DNA of 64,000 nucleotides from Rhodococcus zopfii NBRC 100606 = JCM 9919 (GTDB taxonomy: Bacteria; Actinomycetota; Actinomycetes; Mycobacteriales; Mycobacteriaceae), in assembly GCF_001895025.1 (NCBI RefSeq), contig NZ_BCXI01000009.1, positions 62,001 through 126,000 of the forward strand, given 5' to 3'. A model generated the notes under the pieces. The model saw only the letters and a program-made list of their open reading frames with translations, made no database searches and had not been told where the DNA came from. The stretch's first letter is position 1; every line of letters starts with the position of its first letter. This document shows, piece after piece, positions 26,855 to 35,598 of this stretch. The position numbers and the translations under genes are program-made.

Positions 26855-26897
26855 GCCGCCCCGCGTCCCTCACCGAGACGGAGTGACACGGGGCGGC
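26855..26897 (-). terminator. Possible terminator downstream of 3-hydroxybenzoate 6-hydroxylase
   Basis: GCCGCCCCG (26855-26863) and CGGGGCGGC (26889-26897) are 9-bp inverted arms around a 25-base partly complementary centre, 14 bases after the hydroxylase stop in the minus direction. There is no T-run. Confidence 0.45.
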
Positions 26898-26910
26898 GGC
26901 AGCCGGCAGA

Positions 26911-28107
26911 TCAGCGGTTGCGGTCGGAGCTGTAGCCCCACAGCCAGTCGGTGTACTTGTAGCTCGACGTGTCGCGGATGCGGAACAGCTCGTTGCGGGC
27001 CTCGCGGCCGGCGCCGTCGAGGTGCCACAGGTCGCCCCACATGCGGCCGGTCGTCAGGATGCGGTTGCAGCGCGGTGCGCGTTCCGCGTTGACGTCCCGG
27101 AGGATCTTCGGCCAGTTCTTCGTGTCGCCCTGCAGATCCGCGGCCGCGTAGTCGGCGAGGCACTTGGCATCCTCGAGCGCCATGACGGCACCGGATGCGA
27201 GGTACTGCAGCGGCGGGTGCGCGGCGTCGCCGAGCAGAATCATGCGACCGTCGACCCAGTTGTCGATCGGGTTGCGGTCGAACATCGGCCACCAGCGGTC
27301 GGTCCACAGGTACTTCAGGGCCGCCTGCACGCTCTCGTGGCAGTGGTCGTACGCGTGGGCGAGTTCCTCGGGGCTGCCCCACTTCTCCTCGCCGCGCAGG
27401 AACGCGGGCGACTGGAAGACGGCGACCTGGTTGAGCATCTCGCCCTGGCGCAGCGGGTACTGGATGAAGTGGCAGCGCGGGCCGATGTAACCCACGACGT
27501 CCTCGATCTCCTCCTCCAACGGCACCTCGCTCATCGGGAAGGTGCCGCGGAAGGCAACATATCCGGAGCCGACCGGCTTGTCGTCGGAAAGCTTCGGGCG
27601 CAGCCGCGAGTGCAGACCGTCCATGCCGAGCGCGACGTCGCCGACGTGCTCCTCACCGTTCTCGAGGATGACGCGCACGGTGTCACCCTCGGTGACCACG
27701 TCCTCCACGCCGGAGTTGACGCGCAGGTCGGCGCCGGCCCTACGGGCCGCCTCGACGAGCACCGAATGCAGGTCGGAGCGGTGCACCACGAAGTACACAC
27801 CGCCGTAGTGCTGCTGGTAGTCGTGGCCGAGGTCGACCTTCGTGAGGATCTCCGCGGTCACCGCGTCCCGAAACACGAGGTTCTTGGGCAGCACACCCTT
27901 GGCGATGACCTCGTCGTACACACCGAGCGACTGCAGGATGCGCGAGCCGTGCGGGCCGATCTGGAGGCCGGCGCCCACCTCGCCGAACTCGGGAGCCCGC
28001 TCGAACAGCGTGACCTGGGCACCCTCGAGGGACAAGGCGAGGGCATTGGCGACACCGCCGATGCCGCCACCGGCAATGAGAACTCGTGCGTCCTTCAGAT
28101 CGGACAT
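26911..28107 (-). CDS. genH: 3-hydroxybenzoate 6-hydroxylase
   Basis: A 398-residue flavoprotein hydroxylase converting 3-hydroxybenzoate to gentisate with NADH and oxygen. The N-terminal fold is [16 protein letters not shown] at residues 10-25, the DG motif [12 protein letters not shown] near 159-170 and the second FAD motif [22 protein letters not shown] at 293-314. His213, Tyr217 (in RCHFIQY) and Gln301 fall exactly where the characterised R. jostii RHA1 enzyme has its substrate-site residues. GAAGGAG is 4 bases before the ATG. It lies 122 bp after the transporter on the same strand, with a tandem hairpin repeat between, and next to the gentisate ring-cleavage genes. Confidence 0.97.
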   Translation of the reverse strand: MSDLKDARVLIAGGGIGGVANALALSLEGAQVTLFERAPEFGEVGAGLQIGPHGSRILQSLGVYDEVIAKGVLPKNLVFRDAVTAEILTKVDLGHDYQQHYGGVYFVVHRSDLHSVLVEAARRAGADLRVNSGVEDVVTEGDTVRVILENGEEHVGDVALGMDGLHSRLRPKLSDDKPVGSGYVAFRGTFPMSEVPLEEEIEDVVGYIGPRCHFIQYPLRQGEMLNQVAVFQSPAFLRGEEKWGSPEELAHAYDHCHESVQAALKYLWTDRWWPMFDRNPIDNWVDGRMILLGDAAHPPLQYLASGAVMALEDAKCLADYAAADLQGDTKNWPKILRDVNAERAPRCNRILTTGRMWGDLWHLDGAGREARNELFRIRDTSSYKYTDWLWGYSSDRNR

Positions 28108-28132
28108 GACACTCCTTCGGGTCGTGAGAAGC

Positions 28133-28232
28133 GGGGGTCGATGATCAAACCGCGATAGTGGGCGACGATCGCACCGCGATCAGTGGGTGACGATCGCACC
28201 GCGATCAGTGGGCGACGATCGCACCGCGATCA
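28133..28232. repeat. Tandem 25-bp hairpin repeat between genK and genH
   Basis: Three near-perfect 25-bp units occupy 28158-28182, 28183-28207 and 28208-28232, with one C/T difference in unit 2. A fourth, degenerate unit with a one-base deletion ends at 28157. Each unit contains GATCGC-ACC-GCGATC, a 6-bp stem with a 3-base loop. Unit 3 supplies the genK stop codon, and the array ends 26 bases before the genH ATG. Between co-directional genes, such an array could act on mRNA stability, partial termination or protein binding. Confidence 0.9.
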
Positions 28233-29489
28233 GTGGGCCAAAATGGGCCCGCGCAGCGGTTCATGTTGGGCGGGGAACTTCTTCCAGATCACGGTCAACA
28301 GCAGCGACGAGATCAGGGCGCTGATGCCGAAGAGGACGAAGTTCGAATCGGCACCGAGTCCGGCGGCGAGCAGCCAGCCGCCGATCTGCGGGGCTGCGAC
28401 GGCGCCGATGCGTCCGACGCCGAGTGCCCAGCCGAGGGCGGTGCCACGGAGATGGTCGGGGTAGTAGGAGGCGACCGCGGCGATGATCAGGGCCTGCGTG
28501 CCGTGGGTGCCGACACCGGCGAGCACGAAGATCAGGTAGACCGCGGCGACCGGCGGATCGAGCAGCAACGTCAGCAGGGCGATACCGGCGATGAGCGCGG
28601 CGATGATGCTGGTCGGCACCGACCCGAAGCGCACCCCGCCCCAGGCGGTGATGAAGGATCCGGCGACCGCGCCGAGATTCAGCGCCAAGGCGAACGTGAG
28701 CGCGTTGCCGAGGTCGGTGCCTTCACCCTGCATGAGCTTGGGCAGCCACGTACCGAGTCCGTACCAGGCCAGCAGCGTCACGATCGTGACCGCGGCGAAC
28801 ATGATGCTGATGGTGCGGAAACGTGCGCCGAGGAGCGCCTTGAATCCGCCCTCGGAGCTGTCGGGATGGGTGTCCAGTACCGAGTGGCTCGGCAGCACCT
28901 TCATGGCGAGCGGAACGAGGATCAACAAGGGGATCAGGGCAAACGCGAACATCGGACGCCAACCCCAGTTGGGGATGACGGGGATACCGATCAGTGCCGC
29001 GATCGACCCGCCGATCGGGACGCCCGACATCATCATGGTGGCCACGGCAGCGCGCCACTTGTTCGGCACCAGTTCGGCGGCCAGGGCATTCGAGGTGGGT
29101 ACGAGGCCACCCAGCCCGATGCCGGCGATCAGACGCAGCAGGCCGAAGACGATCGGTCCCGGTGCCATCGCACAGAGGGTGGTGAAGATGGAGAGAACGA
29201 CCACGCAGCCGATGACTGCCTTTTTTCGTCCGATCGCATCCGACAATCGGCCGGCGAGCACCGCGCCGATCATCATGCCGACGAACGCGAGGCTTCCCAG
29301 GGTCCCGGCGGTCGAGGCGCTGATGCCCCACTCGTCCTGCAGACTCGATATGACATTGCCGTAGACGATGAGGTCATATCCGTCGAACACGACGAAGAGC
29401 CAGCAGACGATCACCGCGATCACGTGGGCACGGGGCAGGGTGATGCTGCCGCCGACCCGCGTCGGTGAAACCTCGTTGGATGGATGCAT
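28230..29489 (-). CDS. genK: Aromatic acid:H+ symporter (AAHS MFS), 3-hydroxybenzoate/gentisate transporter
   Basis: A 419-residue permease of the AAHS branch of the major facilitator superfamily (PcaK, BenK, GenK). It shows VVFDGYDLIVYG in span 1, GRLSDAIGRKKAVIG between spans 2 and 3, IGLGGLVPTSNALAAELVP in span 4-5, and about 12 hydrophobic helices. It is divergent from the IclR regulator; the 48-bp gap contains a candidate operator. By position it should import 3-hydroxybenzoate and/or gentisate. Its last codons run into the tandem hairpin repeat, so repeat copy number changes could alter its 3' end. Confidence 0.93.
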   Translation of the reverse strand: MHPSNEVSPTRVGGSITLPRAHVIAVIVCWLFVVFDGYDLIVYGNVISSLQDEWGISASTAGTLGSLAFVGMMIGAVLAGRLSDAIGRKKAVIGCVVVLSIFTTLCAMAPGPIVFGLLRLIAGIGLGGLVPTSNALAAELVPNKWRAAVATMMMSGVPIGGSIAALIGIPVIPNWGWRPMFAFALIPLLILVPLAMKVLPSHSVLDTHPDSSEGGFKALLGARFRTISIMFAAVTIVTLLAWYGLGTWLPKLMQGEGTDLGNALTFALALNLGAVAGSFITAWGGVRFGSVPTSIIAALIAGIALLTLLLDPPVAAVYLIFVLAGVGTHGTQALIIAAVASYYPDHLRGTALGWALGVGRIGAVAAPQIGGWLLAAGLGADSNFVLFGISALISSLLLTVIWKKFPAQHEPLRGPILAH

Positions 29490-29529
29490 CCTTCAACGGT
29501 GGGTGCGCACCACCTGTCGATGCAATAAA

Positions 29530-29546
29530 GTTCTGCTATGCAGAAC
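29530..29546. promoter_or_regulatory. Candidate GenR operator 1 over the regulator start codon
   Basis: GTTCTGC-TAT-GCAGAAC is a perfect 7-3-7 palindrome centred on the genR ATG (29538). The same TTCTGC-N3-GCAGAA core recurs at 30377-30391. In the genK/genR divergent gap this fits autoregulation of genR and control of genK. No ribosome site precedes the genR ATG, so the mRNA may be leaderless. Confidence 0.7.
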
Positions 29547-30395
29547 AAGCCGAGGGGCAAGATCCGGAAGCCGACGTACATGCTCGAGTCGGTCGACAAC
29601 GCGTTGCGTCTGCTCCAACTGCTTCGCGACGCAGGGGCTCTCCGGCTCAAGGATGCGGCCCAGGAACTCGGCACGGCCCCGTCGACGGCACACCGCCTGC
29701 TCGCCATGCTGGTGTACCGAGGGTTCGCGGTGCAGGACGAGAAGAGGATGTATCACCCGGGTCCGGCGCTGGGGGTCGGTCCCGCACAGCACGGATGGAC
29801 ACGCGACTTCACCGACACGTGCCGGCCCCACATGGAAGCGCTCGCGGCGCTCGCCGACGAGACGATCAACCTCGTCATCCGCGTGGGATCACAGGCGCGT
29901 TTCCTCTGGACCGCCGAGGCCGCGTCGATCCTGCGTGTGGGCGATCGCCGAGGTCAGGTGCTACCTGCGGAGCTGACCGCCGGCGGGCGCATCCTGCTGG
30001 CGGAACTCCCACGTGCGGTGCTCGAGCAGCTGTATCTGCGCCCCGCGGACGAACCCAGCATCAGTCAGGGGCCGACGCCGGCGTACGAGACGGACCGCCG
30101 GATGGCCATCGGCGAGTTCGAGGAGTTCCTGCACGAACTCGAGGCCGCGCGCAAGTTGGGATTCGCGGTCAACGTCGAGCAGACGGAGGAGGGCGTCGCC
30201 GCGATCGGAGTGGCCATCCGCAACGGGCGCGGCACGGCCATCGGGGCCATCACCGCCGCGGTGCCGGTCACCCGGTACCGGCAACACCTACGCGGAAAGC
30301 TCGTCTCACAGATCCAGGCCGCGGTGCGGGGGATCGAGGTGGACATCGCACGTATCGACGGACCGGAGACGCAGTATTCTGCACAGCAGAAATAG
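29538..30395 (+). CDS. genR: IclR-family regulator of 3-hydroxybenzoate/gentisate catabolism
   Basis: A 285-residue IclR-type regulator. An N-terminal winged helix (YMLESVDNALRLLQLLRDAGALRLKDAAQELGTAPSTAHRLLAML, residues about 14-58, quoted in pieces by position) is followed by a GAF-like effector domain from about 85. The fold core is LGFAVNVEQTEEGVAAIGVAI near 210-230. Gene order, with genK-genH divergent and ring-cleavage genes downstream, matches the GenR locus of Corynebacterium glutamicum, where an IclR protein controls both units. The effector is probably 3-hydroxybenzoate or gentisate. Its last codons contain the second candidate operator. Confidence 0.9.
   Translation: MQNKPRGKIRKPTYMLESVDNALRLLQLLRDAGALRLKDAAQELGTAPSTAHRLLAMLVYRGFAVQDEKRMYHPGPALGVGPAQHGWTRDFTDTCRPHMEALAALADETINLVIRVGSQARFLWTAEAASILRVGDRRGQVLPAELTAGGRILLAELPRAVLEQLYLRPADEPSISQGPTPAYETDRRMAIGEFEEFLHELEAARKLGFAVNVEQTEEGVAAIGVAIRNGRGTAIGAITAAVPVTRYRQHLRGKLVSQIQAAVRGIEVDIARIDGPETQYSAQQK
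30377..30391. promoter_or_regulatory. Candidate GenR operator 2 upstream of genD
   Basis: TTCTGC-ACA-GCAGAA, a perfect 6-3-6 palindrome, lies within the last codons of genR and 83 bases before the genD ATG. It shares its core with operator 1. If the -10 element is TACGTT at 30421, the site is centred near -50, a typical activator position; that promoter placement is inference. Confidence 0.7.
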
Positions 30396-30474
30396 ATGGC
30401 CTGTGGTGATCGAGGCCCCCTACGTTGGAATCAGCGCCGGACAACGAGATGCCCCGTTGCCGAGAGGAGAACTC

Positions 30475-31545
30475 ATGACTGCCACCGAGCCCATCGATCC
30501 CGAGCTGCAGAAGCTGTATGCCGACTTCGAGACGGAACACCTCAATCCGTTGTGGACCCAGCTGAGCGATCTGATGCCGACGGTCCCGACGTCCAAGGCC
30601 GTGCCGTTCGTGTGGAGGTGGTCGACGCTGTACCCGCTGGCGCAACGCGCCGGGGACCTCGTGCCGGTCGGGCGCGGTGGTGAACGCCGTGCGATCGCGC
30701 TGGCGAACCCGGGTCTCGGCGGCGTCCCGTACGTCACCCCGACGTTGTGGGCGGCCATCCAGTACCTCGGCCCGAAGGAGACCGCGCCCGAGCATCGCCA
30801 CTCGCAGAACGCCTTCCGCTTCGTCGTCGAGGGCGAAGGTGTGTGGACCGTGGTCAACGGCGACCCGGTCGCGATGCGCCGCGGCGACTTCCTGCTCACC
30901 CCGGGCTGGAACTTTCACGGCCACCACAACGAGACCGATCAGCCGATGGCGTGGATCGACGGCCTCGATATCCCGTTCGTGCACTACACCGACACCGGAT
31001 TCTTCGAGTTCGGTTCGGACGGAGTGACCGACGAGAGCACCCCGGACATCTCCCGCTCGGAGCGGCTGTGGGTCCATCCGGGGCTGCGTCCCCTCGTCGG
31101 CGTCGACCGCAAGACCAGCTCGCCGATCGCGTGCTACCGCTGGGTGCACACCGACCGCGCCCTGAGCGAGCAGCTCGCCCTCGAGGACGAGGGCTACGCG
31201 GCCACCCCGGAGCCCGGCCACGCCGCCATCCGCTACACCAATCCCACCACCGGCGGCGACGTCATGCCGACGATCCGCGCCGAGTTCCACCGCCTGCGGG
31301 CGGGGGCGCAGACCCGAGCCCGCCGCGATGTCGGGTCGGTGGTCTTCCAGGTCTTCGAGGGGCAGGGCCGCTTCCACCTCGCCGACCAGACCCATGACGT
31401 CACCAAGGGCGACATGATCGTGGTGCCGTCCTGGACCGAATGGTCGCTCGAAACCGACAACGGCATCGACCTGTTCGCCTTCTCCGACGCGCCGATCGTG
31501 GAGCGTCTGCATTTCAACCGCACCATCATCTCCGAAGGAGCCTGA
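30475..31545 (+). CDS. genD: Gentisate 1,2-dioxygenase
   Basis: A 356-residue bicupin enzyme that opens gentisate to maleylpyruvate using Fe(II). The first cupin holds the metal motif PEHRHSQNAFRFVVEGEG near residues 104-121, followed by GDFLLTPGWNFHGHHNE; the second cupin (FHRLRAGAQTRARRDVGS near 265) lacks the histidines, as usual for the family. The ATG at 30475 follows GAGAGGAG by 5 bases. The open frame starts much earlier inside genR, but that part is not family sequence. It heads genD-genF-genM, four bases before genF. Confidence 0.96.
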   Translation: MTATEPIDPELQKLYADFETEHLNPLWTQLSDLMPTVPTSKAVPFVWRWSTLYPLAQRAGDLVPVGRGGERRAIALANPGLGGVPYVTPTLWAAIQYLGPKETAPEHRHSQNAFRFVVEGEGVWTVVNGDPVAMRRGDFLLTPGWNFHGHHNETDQPMAWIDGLDIPFVHYTDTGFFEFGSDGVTDESTPDISRSERLWVHPGLRPLVGVDRKTSSPIACYRWVHTDRALSEQLALEDEGYAATPEPGHAAIRYTNPTTGGDVMPTIRAEFHRLRAGAQTRARRDVGSVVFQVFEGQGRFHLADQTHDVTKGDMIVVPSWTEWSLETDNGIDLFAFSDAPIVERLHFNRTIISEGA

Positions 31546-31549
31546 CCTC

Positions 31550-32371
31550 ATGCGACTTGCCACCCTCCGTCTCGACGGCGGCACCGCCGCTGTCCGCGTC
31601 GACAGCGATTCCAGCGCCACCGTGATCGACGGCTACGCCGATCTGTCCGCGCTGCTCGGCGACGCCGACTGGAAGTCCGTGGCCGAGCGGGCTTCGGGCA
31701 AGACCGTCGACCTCGCGGACGCCGACTACGCACCGGTCGTCCCCGCACCCGGCAAGATCGTGTGTGTCGGACTGAACTACGCCACTCACATCAAGGAGAT
31801 GGGCCGCGACCTGCCGGAATACCCGACCCTCTTCTCGAAGTTCAAGGAAGCCCTCACCGGCCCCTACGACGACGTGCTCGTCCCCGCCTACGCCGGATCC
31901 CAGCTCGACTGGGAGGCCGAGCTCGCCGTCGTCATCGGCAAGCAGGCCTACCAGGTCTCCGAGCCCGACGCCGCCGAGTACATCGCCGGCTACTCGGTCA
32001 TCAACGACTACACGATGCGCGACTACCAGTACCGCACCCTGCAGTGGGATCAGGGCAAGACCTTCGAAAAGACCAGCGGTTTCGGCCCGGTCCTCGACAC
32101 CGACTACCAGCTCGGCACCGCCATCGAGACGCGTCTCGAGGGTGAGGTCATGCAGTCGTCGAACACCAGCGACCTGGTGTTCACGCCGGCCAAGCTCGTC
32201 GACTACATCTCGCACATCGTGACCCTGCAGCCGGGCGACGTCATCATCACCGGCACCACCGGCGGTGTCGGCCACGCGCGCAAGCCCGCCCGCTACATTC
32301 AGGACGGCGAGGTCTGCGAGGTCACCATCGAGGGCCTCGGCACGGTCAAGAACAAGACCATCATCAAGTAG
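31550..32371 (+). CDS. genF: Fumarylpyruvate hydrolase (FAH family)
   Basis: A 273-residue fumarylacetoacetate-hydrolase-fold enzyme splitting fumarylpyruvate to fumarate and pyruvate. It shows KIVCVGLNYATHIKEMG near residues 69-85, the metal ligands in DWEAELAVVIGK near 124-135, GYSVINDYTMRDYQ near 149-162 and GDVIITGTTGGVG near 232-244. It is the last step of the gentisate route. It lies between genD and genM with tight spacing, so one transcript is expected. Confidence 0.95.
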   Translation: MRLATLRLDGGTAAVRVDSDSSATVIDGYADLSALLGDADWKSVAERASGKTVDLADADYAPVVPAPGKIVCVGLNYATHIKEMGRDLPEYPTLFSKFKEALTGPYDDVLVPAYAGSQLDWEAELAVVIGKQAYQVSEPDAAEYIAGYSVINDYTMRDYQYRTLQWDQGKTFEKTSGFGPVLDTDYQLGTAIETRLEGEVMQSSNTSDLVFTPAKLVDYISHIVTLQPGDVIITGTTGGVGHARKPARYIQDGEVCEVTIEGLGTVKNKTIIK

Positions 32372-32383
32372 GAGTTGTCTGCG

Positions 32384-33094
32384 GTGCGATTCAACGAACT
32401 CGAGTTGTCCGAGCGTCTGCTGATCGCGCGGCGCGGCACCTCGTATCTCTCGCAGCGGCTGGCCGAGCTGACCGACGACGAACTCGACGGTCCCACCCTG
32501 CTGGACGGGTGGAGCCGCCGGCATCTGGTGGCGCACATCGGCTACAACGCGGCTGCGTTGTGCCGCCTGATGGATTGGGCCGCAACGGGTGTCGAGACCC
32601 CGATGTACGCGTCGACCGATCAGCGTGCGCAGGAGATCGCCGAGGGCGCGACCCTCAGCCCGGCGGCGCTGCGGAACCTGTTCGCGCACACCGTCGCCCG
32701 GTTGGACGAGAAGTGGCGGAACCTGCCGGATTCGGCGTGGCAGGCGCAGGTCCGGACCGCGCAGGGCCGGTTGGTGCCCGCCGAGGAATCGGCATGGATG
32801 CGGACCCGTGAAGTGTGGATCCACGCAGTCGATCTCGGAAACGGCGGTCGCTTCGGTGATTTCCCGGAAGTCGTGCTCGATTCGCTGCTCGACGACATCG
32901 TCGGCATGTGGCGCAAGAAGGACCTCGGTGCCGGTCTTGCCCTCGAGGTCGAGGGCCGCGCGCCGGTGATCGTGAAGGATGCCGAGGTGACTCACAAGGT
33001 CCAGGGCTCCCTCGCGTCGGTGGTCCGCTGGGCCGCCGGCCGGGGCGCCGTCGGCGTCACCGGGGGAGAGGTGACCCCGCCCCGCTGGCTCTGA
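32384..33094 (+). CDS. genM: Maleylpyruvate isomerase, mycothiol-dependent
   Basis: A 236-residue DinB-like isomerase converting maleylpyruvate to fumarylpyruvate. It has the family His in RRHLVAHIGYNAAAL near residues 43-57 and the Glu/His pair in MRTREVWIHAVDL near 142-154, which together bind the metal; the C-terminal half is the SCP2-like domain of the mycothiol-dependent enzymes. The GTG at 32384 is 9 bases after AGGAG; a TTG at 32375 touches that ribosome site and is rejected. Mycothiol use fits the actinobacterial host. Confidence 0.94.
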   Translation: MRFNELELSERLLIARRGTSYLSQRLAELTDDELDGPTLLDGWSRRHLVAHIGYNAAALCRLMDWAATGVETPMYASTDQRAQEIAEGATLSPAALRNLFAHTVARLDEKWRNLPDSAWQAQVRTAQGRLVPAEESAWMRTREVWIHAVDLGNGGRFGDFPEVVLDSLLDDIVGMWRKKDLGAGLALEVEGRAPVIVKDAEVTHKVQGSLASVVRWAAGRGAVGVTGGEVTPPRWL

Positions 33095-33108
33095 GGCCCG
33101 TACCCCGG

Positions 33109-33149
33109 GATGGGACCATCCCCTGGTCAGACCAGGGGATGGTCCCATC
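33109..33149. terminator. Perfect 19-bp stem-loop terminator
   Basis: Arms 33109-33127 and 33131-33149 are perfectly complementary over 19 bp with a CAG loop. The element lies between the genM stop (33094) and the convergent Excalibur gene stop (33157), so it can serve both directions. No T-run is present. Confidence 0.85.
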
Positions 33150-33156
33150 ACCGTCT

Positions 33157-33555
33157 CTAGCGGGGGTCCTTTTCGCAGGCGACGCCGTCGCTGTCGCGGT
33201 CGAGTTTCGGTGCGTAGCCGGCCTCTCCGCGGTAGAGCGGTGCCACACCGGCATTCCACGCTTCGGTGCAGTTCCTGTAGCCGGTGCTCGGTGCGGGCCG
33301 AGGCGACGGCTCGGCCGGTGCCTGCGGCGCCGGGGGTGCGGGCGGTGCCGGCGGTGCGGGAGCGGGGACCGGCGGTGCGGGAGCGGGGACCGGCGGTGCC
33401 GGAGGCGCGAACAGGCCCGCGGATCCGCTCGGGAAGATGTCGGCGACGCCCGTCGGCAGCAGATCGGTGAGGCTGAACGCGTTCGCGGTCGTGGGGGCGA
33501 CCACGGTCAGCGAAACACAGCCGAGCGCAGCAATCGCGAAACGGCGAAACTTCAT
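33157..33555 (-). CDS. Secreted proline-rich protein with Excalibur calcium-binding domain
   Basis: A 132-residue exported protein. It has a signal peptide (MKFRRFAIAALGCVSLTVV then APTTANA, cleavage near residue 26), a repetitive Pro/Ala spacer at about 50-90 built of APPxPAP units, and a C-terminal Excalibur motif (YRNCTEAWNAGVAP then DRDSDGVACEK) with two cysteines and the DxDxDGxxCE calcium loop. The spacer probably crosses the cell wall. AAAGGAA lies 7-8 bases before the ATG. Function is unknown; the domain is common in surface nuclease-like proteins. Confidence 0.9.
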   Translation of the reverse strand: MKFRRFAIAALGCVSLTVVAPTTANAFSLTDLLPTGVADIFPSGSAGLFAPPAPPVPAPAPPVPAPAPPAPPAPPAPQAPAEPSPRPAPSTGYRNCTEAWNAGVAPLYRGEAGYAPKLDRDSDGVACEKDPR

Positions 33556-33651
33556 TCGCGCTGTTCCTTTCGGGGAAAAGGTTCGGTCGGCCGACCGGCC
33601 GACCGAACCTCATGATCGCGGCATTCGGAACATTCGTTACGAAGTGCGGGG

Positions 33652-35535
33652 TCAGGCAGTGAGCGACGGTGCGACGACCGCCGGATCGACCCGCATCACC
33701 GAGAATCCCGCGACCGCTCCGGCACCGAATCCGGGTGCGAACACCCGTACGGGCTCGGTGATCACACCGTCGCGGACGGCATCGGAGATGGCGAGCGGGA
33801 TGCTCGCCGACGACGCGTTGCCGACCTTCTCGATGTTGAAGTACAGCCGGTCGGGTGCCAAGCCGGACGCGGCGGCCAGCTCGAGCACCATCGTCTTGTT
33901 GGCCTGATGCGGCACGACCACGTCGATGTTGTCGAGCAGAGTGCCCTGCCCGCCGTCGGGCGCGGGAAGCGCCTTCAATTCGTCGAGCATCTGCCCGAGG
34001 TACCGGCCGGCCAGCGACTTCACCTCCGGTCCGTACACCGTGATGGAGTTGTCGAAGTCCGGGTTCGGCCAGATGATCGAGTTGATCTCGCTCGCCGGGC
34101 CGCCGGCATACGTCTGCAGGTAGTCGATGTCGGATTCGGCACCCTCGGGCGCGACGCCGACGACGATCGCGGCCGCACCGTCACCGAAGATCATCCGAGA
34201 CGGCCGGACGTTGCCGACCTTGTCGGAGAACTTCTCGACGCACACCACGAGCACGGGCCGCTCGACCTGCTGCAGGATGCGGGTCGCCTCGGCGAGACCG
34301 TACGGCAGGCCCGCGCACGCCGCGACCAGATCGTAGGCCGCGTGCGTCTGACCGATACCCAGTTCGCCGCAGAGCCAGGTCGCGAGCGACGGAATGGGCC
34401 GGGAACTGGTGCACGTGCACACGATGACGCCGCCGATGTCCTCGGGTCCTCGCTGCGCGTGGGCGAGAGCGGATTTCGCCGCCTTCAACGCGAGTTCCTC
34501 GAAGCTACCGGAGGTATAGCGCCGCTGCTCGATGCCGGTCTTCGCGGCGATCTCGTCCGCCGTCATCGGTGACCAGCTGTACGCCGAATTGCGGATCAGA
34601 TCCTCGTTCGTACACACCGTGTCGCCGTGCACCGCCGACAACGCCTCGATCCGCGGCCGGACGGTGAAGTCGCGGCGCACGTCGATCGGCGGGAAGGGCC
34701 GCGCCGGCGCGACGGGCTCGAGCGAGGCGGCGGCCGGGGCGAGCACGGCGCCGGACGGAGTCGCTGTCAGCGCCCTGGAGATGAAGCGCTGGACGTGACG
34801 ATCACGCGGATACAGAACCACCACGTAGTCGTCGTCCTTCAGGTCACCGACCGCGACGAGCTCGGCCTGGGTGCGATCCCACGGCTGCTGGTTGTGCAGC
34901 ACCATCGCCCAGCGGTGCAGGGCTTCGAGTTCTGCCACGTCCTCGGTGACGTCGAGGATCTCGTCGTAGCCGTAGCGACGGAAGTCCGGATCGTAGTCGC
35001 CGAGCCGCAACGTCATGTTGGTCGGATCCGCCAGCATCTGCCCGACGGTGGGTTTGACCGTCGGAAGGTCCGCCGCGATGTGCTTGCGCGCGGCGAACAC
35101 GTCGAAGAGGACGTCGAAGATGCGGTCCTCCGCGGCGGCGTCCCGACCGGACGGCAACGCGCGGAACGCGCCCTCGATGTCCGCGGCCCGGGCTTCGCTG
35201 TCGGGCCACGGGGTGAGTACCGGCATATAGACATCGTCGCGGGTGCGCGGCACATCCGCCCATCGCATCGGGCGCTTCTCGAACATGGTGATGACGAATC
35301 GATTCGCCCAGTACACGTTCAGTGCCATGTCGCGCATGAGATCGGTCTTCGACCGGTAGGCGCCCTGCGCGCTGCGCGAGATCATCTCCGAGACCGTCGG
35401 CGCCTTCGTGTCGAAGTCGCGGCGGATGATCGCATCGAGTTGCTCGAGGTTCGTGATCGTCGAGAAGTCGAGATCGGGAAAGAAATTGCACGGAAAGACG
35501 ATTCGGCCGTGTCGATTGACTTCGAATTGCTGCAT
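33652..35535 (-). CDS. Beta-ketoacyl synthase III-like enzyme with large N-terminal extension
   Basis: A 627-residue protein; ordinary FabH is about 320. The C-terminal ~330 residues form a KAS III/thiolase fold with the Cys407-His543-Asn573 triad, seen in VAACAGLPYG, VVPHQANK and KVGNASSAS. The spacing (136 and 30) is close to FabH (132 and 30). The first ~290 residues (opening MQQFEVNRHGRIVFPCNFFPD) match no family I know; they look globular, with several aromatic motifs such as NVYWANRFVITMF, followed by an Ala/Pro linker near 265-285. A FabG-like reductase gene is 63 bp upstream on the same strand, so the pair may extend or condense a special acyl chain. Confidence 0.85.
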   Translation of the reverse strand: MQQFEVNRHGRIVFPCNFFPDLDFSTITNLEQLDAIIRRDFDTKAPTVSEMISRSAQGAYRSKTDLMRDMALNVYWANRFVITMFEKRPMRWADVPRTRDDVYMPVLTPWPDSEARAADIEGAFRALPSGRDAAAEDRIFDVLFDVFAARKHIAADLPTVKPTVGQMLADPTNMTLRLGDYDPDFRRYGYDEILDVTEDVAELEALHRWAMVLHNQQPWDRTQAELVAVGDLKDDDYVVVLYPRDRHVQRFISRALTATPSGAVLAPAAASLEPVAPARPFPPIDVRRDFTVRPRIEALSAVHGDTVCTNEDLIRNSAYSWSPMTADEIAAKTGIEQRRYTSGSFEELALKAAKSALAHAQRGPEDIGGVIVCTCTSSRPIPSLATWLCGELGIGQTHAAYDLVAACAGLPYGLAEATRILQQVERPVLVVCVEKFSDKVGNVRPSRMIFGDGAAAIVVGVAPEGAESDIDYLQTYAGGPASEINSIIWPNPDFDNSITVYGPEVKSLAGRYLGQMLDELKALPAPDGGQGTLLDNIDVVVPHQANKTMVLELAAASGLAPDRLYFNIEKVGNASSASIPLAISDAVRDGVITEPVRVFAPGFGAGAVAGFSVMRVDPAVVAPSLTA

Positions 35536-35598
35536 GTGGACGATCTGCCGTTCGGGAGGGAGGTGTCGGAACTGGAGGGGCTCACGTCGACTGTGGAG

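Noticed and set aside
28133-28232. CRISPR array
   Set aside because: The units are directly adjacent with no variable spacers and no cas genes are present; it is a tandem hairpin repeat.
33100-33160. Insertion-sequence inverted repeat
   Set aside because: The arms face each other with a 3-base loop and no transposase or target duplication is present.
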